Shown here piece after piece: positions 10,967-23,300 of a stretch of DNA of 64,000 nt. This DNA is from Clostridium akagii DSM 12554 (GTDB lineage Bacteria; Bacillota; Clostridia; Clostridiales; Clostridiaceae), in assembly GCF_000686725.1 (NCBI RefSeq), contig NZ_KK366009.1:1-64000 (forward strand), in the 5' to 3' direction. The notes under the pieces are model-generated. The model saw only the letters and a program-made list of their open reading frames with translations, did no database searches and was not told where the DNA came from. A program made the position numbers and the translations under genes. Position 1 is the first letter of the stretch. Each line of letters opens with the position of its first letter.

Positions 10967-13900
10967 TTGAGCTTAATCCCAAAGTATATATTTGATCAGG
11001 TTGCAAAACATAATTTATCACAAGAAGAAGCTAAAAAAATGATAAATGAATTAAAAATCAGAGAGCATAACAGTGAGGACATAGCAATTATTGGTATTAG
11101 TTGTAGATTGCCTAAAGCAAAAAATGTAAATGAATATTGGTATAATTTGATTAGGGGAGTAGAATGCAAAACAACTTTTCAAAAGGATAGACTTGAATAT
11201 ATTAAATCAGTTATTACTAATAGTGAATATACTGATTTCTTATCAACAATGCTTATAAATGAAGATGAACTTGAAGACACCAGAAATTCGGGATATTTAG
11301 AAGATGTTGATAAGTTTGATGCTGGAATATTTAATATATCACCAATAGAAGCAAAAGGCATGGACCCAATGCATAGAGTATTACTGGAAACAGTATGGAC
11401 AGCAATTGTAGATGCAGGATATACAAGAGATAAATTATATGGCACAAATACATCAGTATTTGTAGGTAGAGACTGTATAAATGACACTATGTATAAATAT
11501 ATTACAAAAGAAGAATCTACTAGCATGACAGGAAATTGGCCAGCATTATTGGCAGGCAGGATCAATCATTTATATAATTTAAAGGGGAGCTCTTTAGTTA
11601 TAGATTCTGCATGTAGTTCTGGTTTGCTAGGGGTACACCTAGCATGTAATGCATTAAAAAATAATGAATGTCATATGGCAATAGTGGGTGCTGTTGCTTT
11701 AGCATCTTTCCCGTATTTTAAAAAGATTCCACGTTCAATGATGGAATCTAAAAACGGTAAGGTAAAAACTTTTGACAAGGATGCAGATGGTACTTTATTT
11801 AGTGAAGGAGTAGCATCTGTTATATTGAAGCCATTAAGTAAAGCAGAAAAAGACGGAGATAATATTTATGGAGTGATAAAGGGAAGTGCTGTTAACAATG
11901 ATGGGGCTACTAATGGAATAACAGCGCCAAACGCTTTGGCCCAGGAAGACGTAATTATTAAGTCTTGGAAAAATTCAAATATAGATCCAACTACTATTCA
12001 ATATATTGAGGCACATGGCACTGGTACAAAATTGGGTGATCCTATAGAAATTAAGGGAATAACAAATGCATTTTCAAAATATACAGATAAAAATCAATTT
12101 TGTGGAATAGGATCTGCTAAAGGAAATATTGGGCATACTGTTGCCGTCTCGGGATTAGCTTCATTAATTAAGGTTATTTTAGCAATGAAAAATAAGGTGA
12201 TTCCACCTAGTATTAATTTTAAAGAGTTAAACCCATTTATTAATTTTATTAAATCTCCAGTCTATTTAGTTGATAAACCACATAAATGGGAAAAGGGTAA
12301 TACACCAAGGAGAGCTGGAATTAGTTCATTTGGATTTGCAGGAACCAATTGTCACGTTATTGTTGAGGAGCCGCCTAAGATTACAGAATCTGATATAGAA
12401 TTTGATTTACCCTATGAAATATTCACGGTATCAGCTAAAACAGAGAGGTCCCTTAAGGGACTATTAAAGGAATACAGTAAATTTATTGAGGAAGAAAAGC
12501 AAACTAATATAAAAAATATTTGCTATACATCTAATCAAGGTAGGGACCATTACAATTATAGGATAGCTATTATAGTAAAGGATTTTCATGAATTATCGAA
12601 AAAAATGGATATGATTTTATCAAGTGACCTAAAGGATATATCAAGTAGTGGTGTATATTATGGATACCATAAAATTGGATCAAACCAAAAAAAAATAATC
12701 GAAGATGGTGAGATAACTACTGCACAGCATAAAAATATAAGTGCTGAAGCTAATAATTTGTTAGTGGAAATTTTGAAGAAAAAAGGAGATTATATACTGT
12801 TAAGTATGGATGGATTATGTAGATTGTATACAAAGGGTGCAAAAATCAATTGGGGATTATTATATAAAGATAAATTCAGAAGAACAGTAGAACTACCCAC
12901 GTATTGCTTTGAAAGAACTAAATATTGGGGGAAAATAAAGGGACAAAAAACAGAACAGAAAATTATTAAGGATATTAAACACCCGTTAATAGATATATGT
13001 CTAGCAGATTCAGTTGATGAAATGATATTTTTAACTACATTTAATGTGAAAAAGAATTGGGTATTAAGTAATCATAAAATAATGGGTGAGAGTGTAATGC
13101 CTGGGACAACTTATATAGAAATGGCAAGAAAAGCATGCTCGGTATTTTATAAAAATGACATGTTAGAACTAAAAGATGTAATTTTTCTTACTCCACTAAT
13201 TGTTAGAGGAGATGAAAATAAATTAGTAAACACAGTTGTTAAAAAAGAAAAGGGCTTTGTGACATTTATAATAGCAAGTAAGCAAGAAGATAAGTGGGTA
13301 GTCCATGCTGAGGGAAAAGTTTACCAAATGGCTAATAAAGAGCAATTAAACTTTGATTTAGATAGAATAAAACGTGATAAAACAAGAGAAAAAGTTAAAG
13401 TAAAATACGAAGCAAACAATTTACATAGCAATGTATTTTCATTTGGACCTAGATGGTTAAATTTTAAAGAAGTAATAATGGCACCAAATGAACAGCTAGT
13501 GGAATTGGAAATATCAGATGAATTTAAGAGCGATTTAAATGAATTAATAATACATCCAGCATTACTAGATAATGCAGTAAATGTATTTATTAATGAAGAT
13601 GATGAAGATACATTTTTGCCGATATCTTACAAGGACTTTAAAATATATTCTGCAATGCCAGCTAAATTTTATGCATATGTTAGAAAGAAATCTAGCAATA
13701 AAGAGACTAAAATATGTGATATACAATTAATAGACATAAACGGTAATATTTTTGCTGAGATAAGCGACTATATATTAAAAAGGGTTAATAGTATGTCTAA
13801 ACTGATTCAAAATGAAACTGAAACGGTAAATTCATACTACAGATTGAAGTGGATTGAAAAAAAGATTCAGAGCCAAAACGGTGAAATTATCAATAAAGAT

Positions 13901-15787
13901 AACATATTGGTATTTATGGATTCTAGGGGATTGTATAATAAGATCGTTAATAAATTAACATATAATGAGGAACAAGTAATAAAAGTAGAATTTGGAGATT
14001 GTTACAAAAAAATTAATAATAATTATTATATTATTGAAGGCACAGAGAATGACTATGTGGATTTACTGTGTGATATTACTAATAGTAATAGAAAAGTTGA
14101 TAAGATAATTCACTTATCTTCCATATCAGGTGATACTATAAATTCTTATGAAGACTTAAGTGAAAAGCAACTTAAAGGTTTAAATAGTGTATTTTATCTA
14201 GTAAAAGGTATAAGTAAAAATAAATTTAAACAAGATTTAGAGTTAATTCTCATTTCGGATTATGCTACAGAGGTAACAGGAGATGAGAGAGTTATTAATC
14301 CCCTTAATGCCGCTATGATTGGAGTGGGAAAAGTAGTAAACTATGAATTCAAAAATATCAAATGCAGAGCATTTGATATAGATGACAAAACCTCTGTAGA
14401 GAGCATTTGTAAGGAAATAGAACAGAAATATGAGAGCTATCAGGTTGCATTTAGAAATAACTATCGTTATATGAGTGAAATGATACAAGGTGATTTTGAT
14501 AATAAAGCTGATGAAAATGCGCGTAGCGGATTAAATATTAGAGATAACGGAGTTTATATTGTAACTGGTGGAACAGGAGATATAGGATTAGAAATATCCG
14601 AATACCTAGCAAGTATAAGCAAAGTGAGATTAATATTGATTAACCGTTCAAAGTTACCAGCGGTAAATGAATGGGATAGCATAATAGAACAAAATGAAAA
14701 TGCTCATCTTGTAAAAAAATTAAAGAAAATTAAAGATATAGAGAATAAAGGAACGCATGTAGTATGCTATAGCTGTGATATTTGTGATTATGAAAGTATG
14801 AATAGGACTTTTAAAGATATAAAAAGTAAATATGGAAAAATTAATGGAGTATTTCATTGTGCAGGTGTTGCAGGAGAAGGCTTCTTATTTAGAAAAAGTT
14901 ATGATGTATTTAATGAGGTTACAGCACCTAAAATAAAAGGAACATGGTTAATTGATAATTTAACACGTGAGGAAAATCTTGATTTCTTGATTTTATTTTC
15001 ATCTATTACAGCTATATTTGGTGGTTCAGGACAAGGCGATTATACTGCTGCAAATGCGTACTTGGATTCATTTGCATATTATAGGAATAAAACCAACAAA
15101 AAAACAATCTCAATTAATTGGCAGGCGTGGCGTGATGTAGGTATATCAGCTGAGTATGGGATTACTGAAGAAAGGTCAATATTTAAGTTAATTGATACTA
15201 ATAGTGCAATTAAAGTATTAAATAAAGTTATTGATAATAATCTTACAAATGTTATTCCAGGAGCAATGAATATAAAAGTACTATCAAGTGTTGAGGACGA
15301 ATTACCTTTTTTATTAGCAACGAATATCAGAGAAAAATTAAATTATAATGTTGAAAATAGTAATAAAAACGTAACAACGGATAAGAAGATAATAGACAGT
15401 AATGTTGTAATAAAGGGAAAAGGTGAAGACTATACTGAGACGGAAAAAAATATTGCTGAAATGTATGGTAAAGTTTTAGCTATTGAGGAAGTTGATTTAT
15501 ATGAAAGCTTCAATAGCCTTGGGGGAGATTCTATTATGGCAACTCAATTGTTGAAGTTAATAGATAAAAAGTATCCTAATGTAGTTGATATTTCCGATAT
15601 TTTCACTTATTCATCAGTTGTAGAACTCTCAGAATATATTGATAACGAACTAGAAAAAAGTAATGTAACGCATGGAGAAAATTCAAATAACCATGGTTTA
15701 CAAAGTAAAATTGAAGTCTTATTAGATAATTTAAAAAGTGGAAATATAAATATTGATGATGGGCTGGAAATTTTGAAAAACAATTAA
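10967..15787 (+). CDS. Trans-AT polyketide synthase, KS-DH-KR-ACP (second copy of layout)
   Basis: A 1606-aa module starting at TTG, set by AAGGAG nine bases upstream. The N-terminal helix (YIFDQVAKHNLSQEEAKKMI) resembles the docking segments that receive an upstream PKS protein. KS has DSACSSG (Cys near 214), EAHGTGT (near 348) and NIGH (near 387). DH starts near 665 with NHKIMGESVMPG (His near 701) and HPALLDNAVN (near 863), again with Asn in place of Gln/His. KR has TGGTGDIG near 1200 and QGDYTAANAY near 1356. ACP has GGDSI near 1519. The C-terminus (LLDNLKSGNINIDDGLEIL) is a docking-like helix. With the previous protein it would build two double bonds in a row. Its domain order matches its upstream neighbour, suggesting duplication followed by divergence. 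Confidence 0.93.
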   Translation: MSLIPKYIFDQVAKHNLSQEEAKKMINELKIREHNSEDIAIIGISCRLPKAKNVNEYWYNLIRGVECKTTFQKDRLEYIKSVITNSEYTDFLSTMLINEDELEDTRNSGYLEDVDKFDAGIFNISPIEAKGMDPMHRVLLETVWTAIVDAGYTRDKLYGTNTSVFVGRDCINDTMYKYITKEESTSMTGNWPALLAGRINHLYNLKGSSLVIDSACSSGLLGVHLACNALKNNECHMAIVGAVALASFPYFKKIPRSMMESKNGKVKTFDKDADGTLFSEGVASVILKPLSKAEKDGDNIYGVIKGSAVNNDGATNGITAPNALAQEDVIIKSWKNSNIDPTTIQYIEAHGTGTKLGDPIEIKGITNAFSKYTDKNQFCGIGSAKGNIGHTVAVSGLASLIKVILAMKNKVIPPSINFKELNPFINFIKSPVYLVDKPHKWEKGNTPRRAGISSFGFAGTNCHVIVEEPPKITESDIEFDLPYEIFTVSAKTERSLKGLLKEYSKFIEEEKQTNIKNICYTSNQGRDHYNYRIAIIVKDFHELSKKMDMILSSDLKDISSSGVYYGYHKIGSNQKKIIEDGEITTAQHKNISAEANNLLVEILKKKGDYILLSMDGLCRLYTKGAKINWGLLYKDKFRRTVELPTYCFERTKYWGKIKGQKTEQKIIKDIKHPLIDICLADSVDEMIFLTTFNVKKNWVLSNHKIMGESVMPGTTYIEMARKACSVFYKNDMLELKDVIFLTPLIVRGDENKLVNTVVKKEKGFVTFIIASKQEDKWVVHAEGKVYQMANKEQLNFDLDRIKRDKTREKVKVKYEANNLHSNVFSFGPRWLNFKEVIMAPNEQLVELEISDEFKSDLNELIIHPALLDNAVNVFINEDDEDTFLPISYKDFKIYSAMPAKFYAYVRKKSSNKETKICDIQLIDINGNIFAEISDYILKRVNSMSKLIQNETETVNSYYRLKWIEKKIQSQNGEIINKDNILVFMDSRGLYNKIVNKLTYNEEQVIKVEFGDCYKKINNNYYIIEGTENDYVDLLCDITNSNRKVDKIIHLSSISGDTINSYEDLSEKQLKGLNSVFYLVKGISKNKFKQDLELILISDYATEVTGDERVINPLNAAMIGVGKVVNYEFKNIKCRAFDIDDKTSVESICKEIEQKYESYQVAFRNNYRYMSEMIQGDFDNKADENARSGLNIRDNGVYIVTGGTGDIGLEISEYLASISKVRLILINRSKLPAVNEWDSIIEQNENAHLVKKLKKIKDIENKGTHVVCYSCDICDYESMNRTFKDIKSKYGKINGVFHCAGVAGEGFLFRKSYDVFNEVTAPKIKGTWLIDNLTREENLDFLILFSSITAIFGGSGQGDYTAANAYLDSFAYYRNKTNKKTISINWQAWRDVGISAEYGITEERSIFKLIDTNSAIKVLNKVIDNNLTNVIPGAMNIKVLSSVEDELPFLLATNIREKLNYNVENSNKNVTTDKKIIDSNVVIKGKGEDYTETEKNIAEMYGKVLAIEEVDLYESFNSLGGDSIMATQLLKLIDKKYPNVVDISDIFTYSSVVELSEYIDNELEKSNVTHGENSNNHGLQSKIEVLLDNLKSGNINIDDGLEILKNN

Positions 15788-15810
15788 ATATATAAAGCGA
15801 GGGTGAAAAT

Positions 15811-17280
15811 ATGGAAAATAAAAAAATTATTATAATTGGTAGCGGTATAGCTGGAATGTCAATGGGATGTTATTTACAGATGAATGGTTATGAAACAGTT
15901 ATTTATGAGAAGGGTTACTCTTCAGGAGGTCTTTGCACAGGCTGGAAGAGAGGAGAGTATTACTTTGAAGGATGCATTACTTGGCTTATGGGATCAGATT
16001 CTAAAAATGAATTCTACGAGTATTGGAAAGAATTAAATGTTATTCAAAATATGAATTTTATTAATGATGATGATTTTGCGGTTATAAAGCTTAAAGATGG
16101 AAGTGAATTTACATTATATTCAGATGTGGACAAGTTGGAAAAAGAATTTATTAGGGTTGCACCAGAGGACAAAGAAAAGATACTATCTTTAACAGATTCT
16201 ATTAGAGAAGTGTCAACTGCTCAATTAAATTCAGACAATGCTAAATCCGTTAATTATAAGAAAGTTATTACTAAATGGTGCAAAATCACAATAGAAGAGT
16301 TTGCAAAAGGATTTAAAAGTGAATTTGTTCGAAAAAATTTTAAGAGGATTTTCTGGTTTAAATACGATAACACTATAGTGAATTTTATTGTTACTATGGC
16401 TTGGCACAACATTAAAGTTGCAGGATATCCTGTAGAAGGCTCTAGGAGATTCTCAGATATAATTGAAGAAAGATATATTAATCTCGGAGGAAAAATATAT
16501 TACAATTCAGAGGTATCTGAAATATTAGTTAAAAATGATGTGGCTGTGGGAGCCAAATTAAAAAATGGTAAAACTGATAATGGGGATTTAATTGTTTCTG
16601 CTGCTGACGGCTACAATACAATTTTTCAAATGCTTAAAGGTAAATATGTTGATGACGGAATAAAATATTGTTATGAAAATTTAAAGACAAATCAGCCTAA
16701 AGTATATATAGGACTAGGTGTGTCAAAAAAACTTGATGAATTTCCTCATTATATGAGTTTGGAATTAAGTGAGCCTATAAAAACTTATGCTAATGAAAGC
16801 ATAGATAATATCTTTGTAAAAATTTACAATAAAAATCAATATTTTTCACCAGAAGGTAAAACGAGTGTTGTAGTATACAATAATACAAACTATGAATATT
16901 GGGAAGAGCTTAGAAAAAGCAGTAGTAAAAAATATAATGATGAGAAGTTAAGGATAGCAAGTGAAGTAATTGATGCGTTAGATAAATATATTGAAGGAAT
17001 AAAATCCAATATTGAAGTTGTTGACGTTTCAACACCATGCACTATAGAGCGATATACAAATAACAGAAATGGAAGTTGGATGGGATGGTCAAAGGAAATT
17101 GAATGCATAAAAAATGAGAAGAATTTAAAAAGAACACTACCTGGACTTGATGGATTTTATATGATTGGTCACTGGGTCGGAGTTGGAGGAGGTTTACCAA
17201 CCGTAGTTTTACAGGCTAGAAATTTAGTTCAAGTAATTTGTAAAAATGATGAAAAAGTATTTACAACAACTAGGCTCTAA
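15811..17280 (+). CDS. FAD-dependent oxidoreductase, phytoene desaturase (CrtI) type
   Basis: A 489-aa flavoprotein. The N-terminal Rossmann motif is IIIIGSGIAGMSMG followed by an acidic strand end (YEKG) and SGGLCTGW. The C-terminal FAD motif is GLDGFYMIGHW...GGGLP. Members of this family desaturate, isomerise or oxidise polyenes and related hydrophobic substrates. The gene starts 23 bases after the second PKS gene with GAGGGTG ahead of the ATG and lies inside the cluster, so it probably tailors the polyketide, for example by altering the double-bond system. The exact reaction cannot be read from sequence. No signal peptide or membrane span is evident. Confidence 0.85.
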   Translation: MENKKIIIIGSGIAGMSMGCYLQMNGYETVIYEKGYSSGGLCTGWKRGEYYFEGCITWLMGSDSKNEFYEYWKELNVIQNMNFINDDDFAVIKLKDGSEFTLYSDVDKLEKEFIRVAPEDKEKILSLTDSIREVSTAQLNSDNAKSVNYKKVITKWCKITIEEFAKGFKSEFVRKNFKRIFWFKYDNTIVNFIVTMAWHNIKVAGYPVEGSRRFSDIIEERYINLGGKIYYNSEVSEILVKNDVAVGAKLKNGKTDNGDLIVSAADGYNTIFQMLKGKYVDDGIKYCYENLKTNQPKVYIGLGVSKKLDEFPHYMSLELSEPIKTYANESIDNIFVKIYNKNQYFSPEGKTSVVVYNNTNYEYWEELRKSSSKKYNDEKLRIASEVIDALDKYIEGIKSNIEVVDVSTPCTIERYTNNRNGSWMGWSKEIECIKNEKNLKRTLPGLDGFYMIGHWVGVGGGLPTVVLQARNLVQVICKNDEKVFTTTRL

Positions 17281-17380
17281 TATTTATTTGAAATAAATAT
17301 TTCTATAAACTCTACGTGGAATGTAGTTGTATTTAGTTGTGCCTTGGAAAAATCACTTAGCATAAAATGGGGGTGTAATT

Positions 17381-20300
17381 ATGGATGATAATATAATAGT
17401 AACAAAATATATACTACAGCAAGTCAGAGATAAAAAAATTGAAAAGAATATGGCATTAAAAATATTAAAACAATTAGCAGATAAACCCTATAATAAAAGT
17501 AATGATATAGCAATTATAGGTATGAGCTGTCGCTTTCCAAAAGCAAAAAATAAGGAAGAATATTGGGATAATATTGTTAATCGAAGGTGTAATATTACAG
17601 GTGTGCCACTTGAAAGAAAAAAGTACTTAAATCAAATTTTAAATGAAGAGGATGAAGATATATATTTTAAGGCTGGATTTTTAGATGAGATTGATAAATT
17701 CGATCCATCATTTTTTAGAATTTCACCAAAAGAAGCAAAATTAATGAATCCTAAACAAAGGCTATTATTAGAGGTCATTTATAATGCTATTGAGGATTCA
17801 GGATATGCTGGAAAGGCAATATATGGTTCAGATACAGGCATTTATGTAGGAAATGATCATAGTGTTGATTTAAAAGCTCATTATGGATCTTTGATAGAAG
17901 ATGAAGACTTTCTTGTAACCACAGGGAATCTTCCAGGATTACTTGCAAGTCGAGTATCCTATATTTTAAATCTAAAAGGACCAAGTTTAGTTATTGATTC
18001 CGCGTGTTCTTCTGGATTAGTTGCAGTACATATGGCATGTGAAGCATTAAAAAATAAAGAATGTAAAATGGCTATAACGGGTGGGGTAAACTTATTTTTA
18101 TTACCTACTAAAATACAAGATATGAGGGAAATAGAATCAAAAACTGGAGAAATAAATGTATTTGATAAAAATTCAAAAGGAACTGCTTGGGGAGAAGGTG
18201 TATCCTCAATAGTTTTAAAACCTTTGAATAAAGCTATTGAGGATAGAGATAATATTTACGCAGTAATTAAGGGAAGTGCAATAAATAATGATGGAGCATC
18301 AAATGGAATTACGGCACCAAGTGCAGAAGCTCAAGAAAATTTATTAGTTAGGGCATGGAAAAGGGCTAAAATCAATCCAGAATCAATACAATATATTGAA
18401 ACTCATGGAACAGGAACAAAATTAGGTGATTCAATAGAGATTAAAGGTATAACAAACGCATTTAGGCGATATACCGATAAAAAGCAATTTTGTGGGATAG
18501 GTTCAGCAAAACCTAATATAGGACATACAAATGCAGTTTCTGGAATGGCATCCTTAATTAAAGTTGTATTAGCATTAAAAAATGGAGTTATTCCTCCTAA
18601 TATAGGTTTTCATGAACCAAATCCATTTATTGACTTTAGCAATTCGCCAATATACTTTAATGATATTGTATCTAAATGGAAAAAAGGAAGCACACCAGTT
18701 ATAACAGGTGTTAGTTCCTTTGGGTTTAGCGGAACTAACGCTCATATTGTTTTACAAGAAGTATCAGAAATAAATTACAATTTAGAAGAAAAGCATGGGC
18801 CAGAAATATTAACTATTTCTGCAAAAAGCAAAAATTCCCTTGTAGAGTTAGTAAAAAAGTACATAGATTTTGCTAATAAAGAAGAAAATTATAGTTTATC
18901 GGATTTCTGTTATACAGCTAATACAGGTAGGAGGCAATGTAACTATAAAAAGTTTATAGTTATAAAAGATAAAACTGATTTTAAGCAAAAGTTAAAAGAG
19001 TTGTACAAATCATTGTTAAATGTTGAAGATATAAATAAAATTTCTAATATAAGTAATGAAGGCTCAATAAAACTTGCAAATGAAAAAATTGAAGAGTTTG
19101 TAGCAGGTGGCAAGGAAGACATTATAATATTGTACCAAATAGGTGAATTCTATGAAAATGGAATTGATATTAAATGGAACTATATATATATAGGAGAAAA
19201 AAGAAGGAGAATTAGTATACCTACATATCCTTTTCTTAGAGAGCGATATTGGGCTAATATCCGGATGCAACCAAGAGTGCACTTAGTAGCACACAAAGGT
19301 GATAGCATCGATATAAAATTAATTGGTAAAAAAGATGATAAATATTCAAAACTTGAAGTTATAGTAGGACAAGTATGGGGAAATGCTCTTGGGTTTAATC
19401 AAATTGATATAGAATCTAATTTTTATGAAATAGGTGGAGATTCAATTATAGCAATTAGAATAGCCAATGTGATTAATAAAGAACTGGAAATGAATATTAA
19501 AATTTCAGATTTATTTAATAATCCTACTATTAAAAAGTTAGCAGATTTTATTGATAATGATTCAAAAAAGACTGGGTACTCAATTATACCTAGAGCTGAG
19601 AAAGCTAAATATTATTCTCTTTCGTCATCTCAAAAGAGAATTTTTATATTAAAGCAGATAAATAAAAACGACATATCATATAATATTCCATTATTTTTAA
19701 TTATAGATGGTATATTAGATGAGTTGCGTTTTGAAAATGCTTTTAGAAAAGTAATAGAAAGGCATGAAACCTTAAGAACATCTTTTGACATTGTAAATGG
19801 TGAACCGGTTCAAAAAATTGAAGAGAATGTTAAATTTAAAATAAATAAGTTTAATTGTAATAATGATGAGCTAGATGACTTAATTGATAAATTCATAAAA
19901 CCATTTGATCTAAAAGAAGTACCACTTATTAGAGCTTCATTGGCAAGGATAAATGATAGTAATAAACATTTTTTAATGGTTGATATGCATCATATTATAG
20001 CTGATGGTGCATCAGTTGAAGTTTTTGAAAAAGAACTTATTTCATTTTACGAAAATATTGATATGCCAGAAATTAGAATTCAGTTTAAAGACTTCGCAAT
20101 ATGGCAAAATCAGTTATTTATATCTGAAGATATGAAAAAACAAGAAAAATATTGGGAAGATAGATTTAAAGGAGAATTACCTATTCTTAATTTGCCACTG
20201 GATTTTCCTAGAACCTCATTTAAAAATTATGATGGAGAGAGGATAGAATTTTATTTAGGTAGGGAGCTTGCATTAAAGTTTAATAAACTTAACGAAAAAT

Positions 20301-23300
20301 TACAAGTTACTCCTTTTATGACGTTAATGACCGCATTTAATATATTACTACTTAAGTATACACATCAAGAGGATATAGTAATAGGATCACCTATTTCTGG
20401 TAGAAGTAATAAAGAGCTTGAAAATATGATAGGAATGTTTGTTAATACATTGGCGTTTAGAAATTACCCAACGGAAGAAAAAGTAATTAAAGATTTTCTT
20501 TTAGAGGTAAAAGACAGTACTTTAAAAGCTTACGAAAATCAAGATTATCCTTTTGAAAGACTTATAGATAAACTCAAAATTGATAGAAATTTGAATGTAA
20601 ACGCCTTGTTTAATGCAATGATTGTCCTACAATCAATAGAAAATACAGAAATAAAAGTAAATGGCGTAAAGTACATACCTTATACTTATAAAAACAACAC
20701 TTCTAAATTTGATATGGTTCTATATGGATATCCTAAAGAAAATGATATGAAATTTGAACTTAATTATTGCTCAAAACTATTTAAAAGAAGCACAGCTAAG
20801 CGGTTAGTAAAACACTTTTTAAATATACTTGAATTTATGGTTAGTAACGAAGACAATCTTATTAGTGATATAAAGCTACTTTCAAAAAGTGAAAAGAAAA
20901 AAATTATTGAATTCGGAAATAATATATCGGTAGATTGTACAAATGAAAAAACAATATGTGAAATTTTTGAAACCCAAGTAGAGAAAATGCCTAATAATTT
21001 TGCGGTAACAGGCGTAAATGGATCATTAACCTATAGGAAATTAAATGAGAAGGCAAATCAGCTTGCTAGTTTACTAATTAAAAATAATGTTTCTAGAAAT
21101 GAAATTATAGGAATTATGGTTGAACGTACTGAAAAGTTTATAATTAGTATACTTGGGGTATTAAAGGCTGGTGCTGCATATTTACCAATTGATTCAATCT
21201 ATCCAAAAGAGAGAATAAAATACATGCTAGATGATAGTAATGTTCGTATATTACTTACTGATAATGTTAATAAAAATAAATTTCAATCAGAAGTAAAGGA
21301 AATATGTATTGAAGATGAGGAAATATATTTTGGAAAGTCACATAATTTAAGAAAGCTATCTATGCCAGAAGATTTAGTCTATGTTATATATACATCGGGT
21401 TCTACAGGAAAACCCAAGGGTGTAATGATTAAGCAAAGCAGCGTAATAAATTTTGTACAAGCTTTTGAGGAAAAAATTTATAGTATGTATACAGGCAGTT
21501 TAAATTTAGCATTATTAGCTCCATTTGTATTTGATGCTTCGTGTAAACAGATTTTTCCATCTCTTCTTTTAGGACACAGGTTATATATTATACCAAATTA
21601 TATAAGAACTAATGCAATTGAACTTATAAGATTTTATAAAGAAAATGAGATTGATATATCTGATGGAACTCCTTCTTATATTACCATTTTATCAGATACG
21701 TGTTTTTATAATAGAATTCATGTTAAACACTTCATAATAGGAGGAGAAACATTATTGCTAGAGGAAGTAAAAAAATTTTATGATAATTTTGGAGAGAATA
21801 AGCCATATATAACTAACACATACGGACCAACAGAGTGTTGTATTGATGCAACAGCATATACTATAAAACCAGAGGAGACCTATTCTTTAAAGGATATAAC
21901 AATTGGTAAACCACTGAAAAATTATAATATATATATACTGGATAAAAAACATAGGTTAGTACCTGAAGGTGTTGTGGGTGAAATTTGTATATCAGGCGAA
22001 GGTGTTGCGAAAGGATATATTAATAATGAAAAATTAACTAGAGAAAGATTTGTTAAGGATATAATAGATTCCAAAAGAAAAATGTATAAGACAGGTGATT
22101 TAGGTAGATGGACAGAAGATGGAAATATCCAGTTTATAGGTAGAAAAGATAACCAAGTAAAAATCAGGGGATATAGAATTGAATTAGACGAAATAAAGAA
22201 CAGAATATTATCATATAAAGGCATAAAAGATGCAGTTGTATTATGCAGAAAAAACCATCTAAATATACAGTATATTTCCGCTTATATTACATGCAGTGAA
22301 GAGATAGAACCTATAAATTTAAAAGATTATCTTATGGAGCATTTACCTAATTATATGGTTCCACAAAATATTATACCTGTTCAAAAGATAAATTTAAACA
22401 ATAATGGGAAGGTAGATACTAGTTTCCTGCCAAATACTGAAGAAGAGTTAAAAATTGAGGAAAAGTATATCGCACCTCAAAATGAAATACAAGAGATATT
22501 ATGTAACATATGGGCAGAGATTATTGGAGTAGATAAAGTAGGTATTAAAGATAACTTCTTTGTGTTAGGCGGAGATTCAATAAAAGCAATTCAGTTAATT
22601 GCAAAAATGGATAAATACAGGCTGTCATTGCAATTAAAAGATATATTTAAGTATCAAACAATAGGGGAACTTTCATCTAAAATAAAGGTAAATACTAAAG
22701 AAATTGATAACTCTTTAGTATTAGGAGGAATGCCTTTTTCGCCTATACAATTTTGGATGTTACAGCGTAATACAAGAACGTTAGGGTATAGAAATCTTGC
22801 ATTTGTATTGTATAGGAAAGAAGGGTTTGGAAAGAAAAATACCGAGAGGATTTTCACAGAAATTGTTAAACATCATGATGCTCTTAGAATAATCTTAAAA
22901 CGACAAAGTGACAAGATATATCAGTATAATAGAGGAATAGATGGAAAGCTTTTTGATATTAAAGTTGTTGATTTAGAGAATTCTCAAGATTTTGTTAAGG
23001 ATGCAGAAAATGTTATAGATAGTATACATGCAAGTATTGATTTAGAGAATGGACCATTAGTAAAACTTGGACTTATAAAAGGCAACGCTGGCGAACATTT
23101 ATTGATTGTAATACATCAAATGGTTATAGATCATATGTCATGGAGAATAATTTTTGAGGATTTTATTACAGCATTTACGCAGTTAAGTAATAAACAACAA
23201 ATTGTATTACCTAATAAAACAGATTCATTTAAAAAGTGGGTTGAATATATATATAAATATGCAAAAAGCAGCCAGCTTTTAAGTGAAAAAAGTTACTGGG

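Noticed and set aside
17279-17303. Inverted repeat after the flavoenzyme gene, considered as a terminator
   Set aside because: The arms are only A and T and no T-run follows; transcription most likely continues into the hybrid synthetase.
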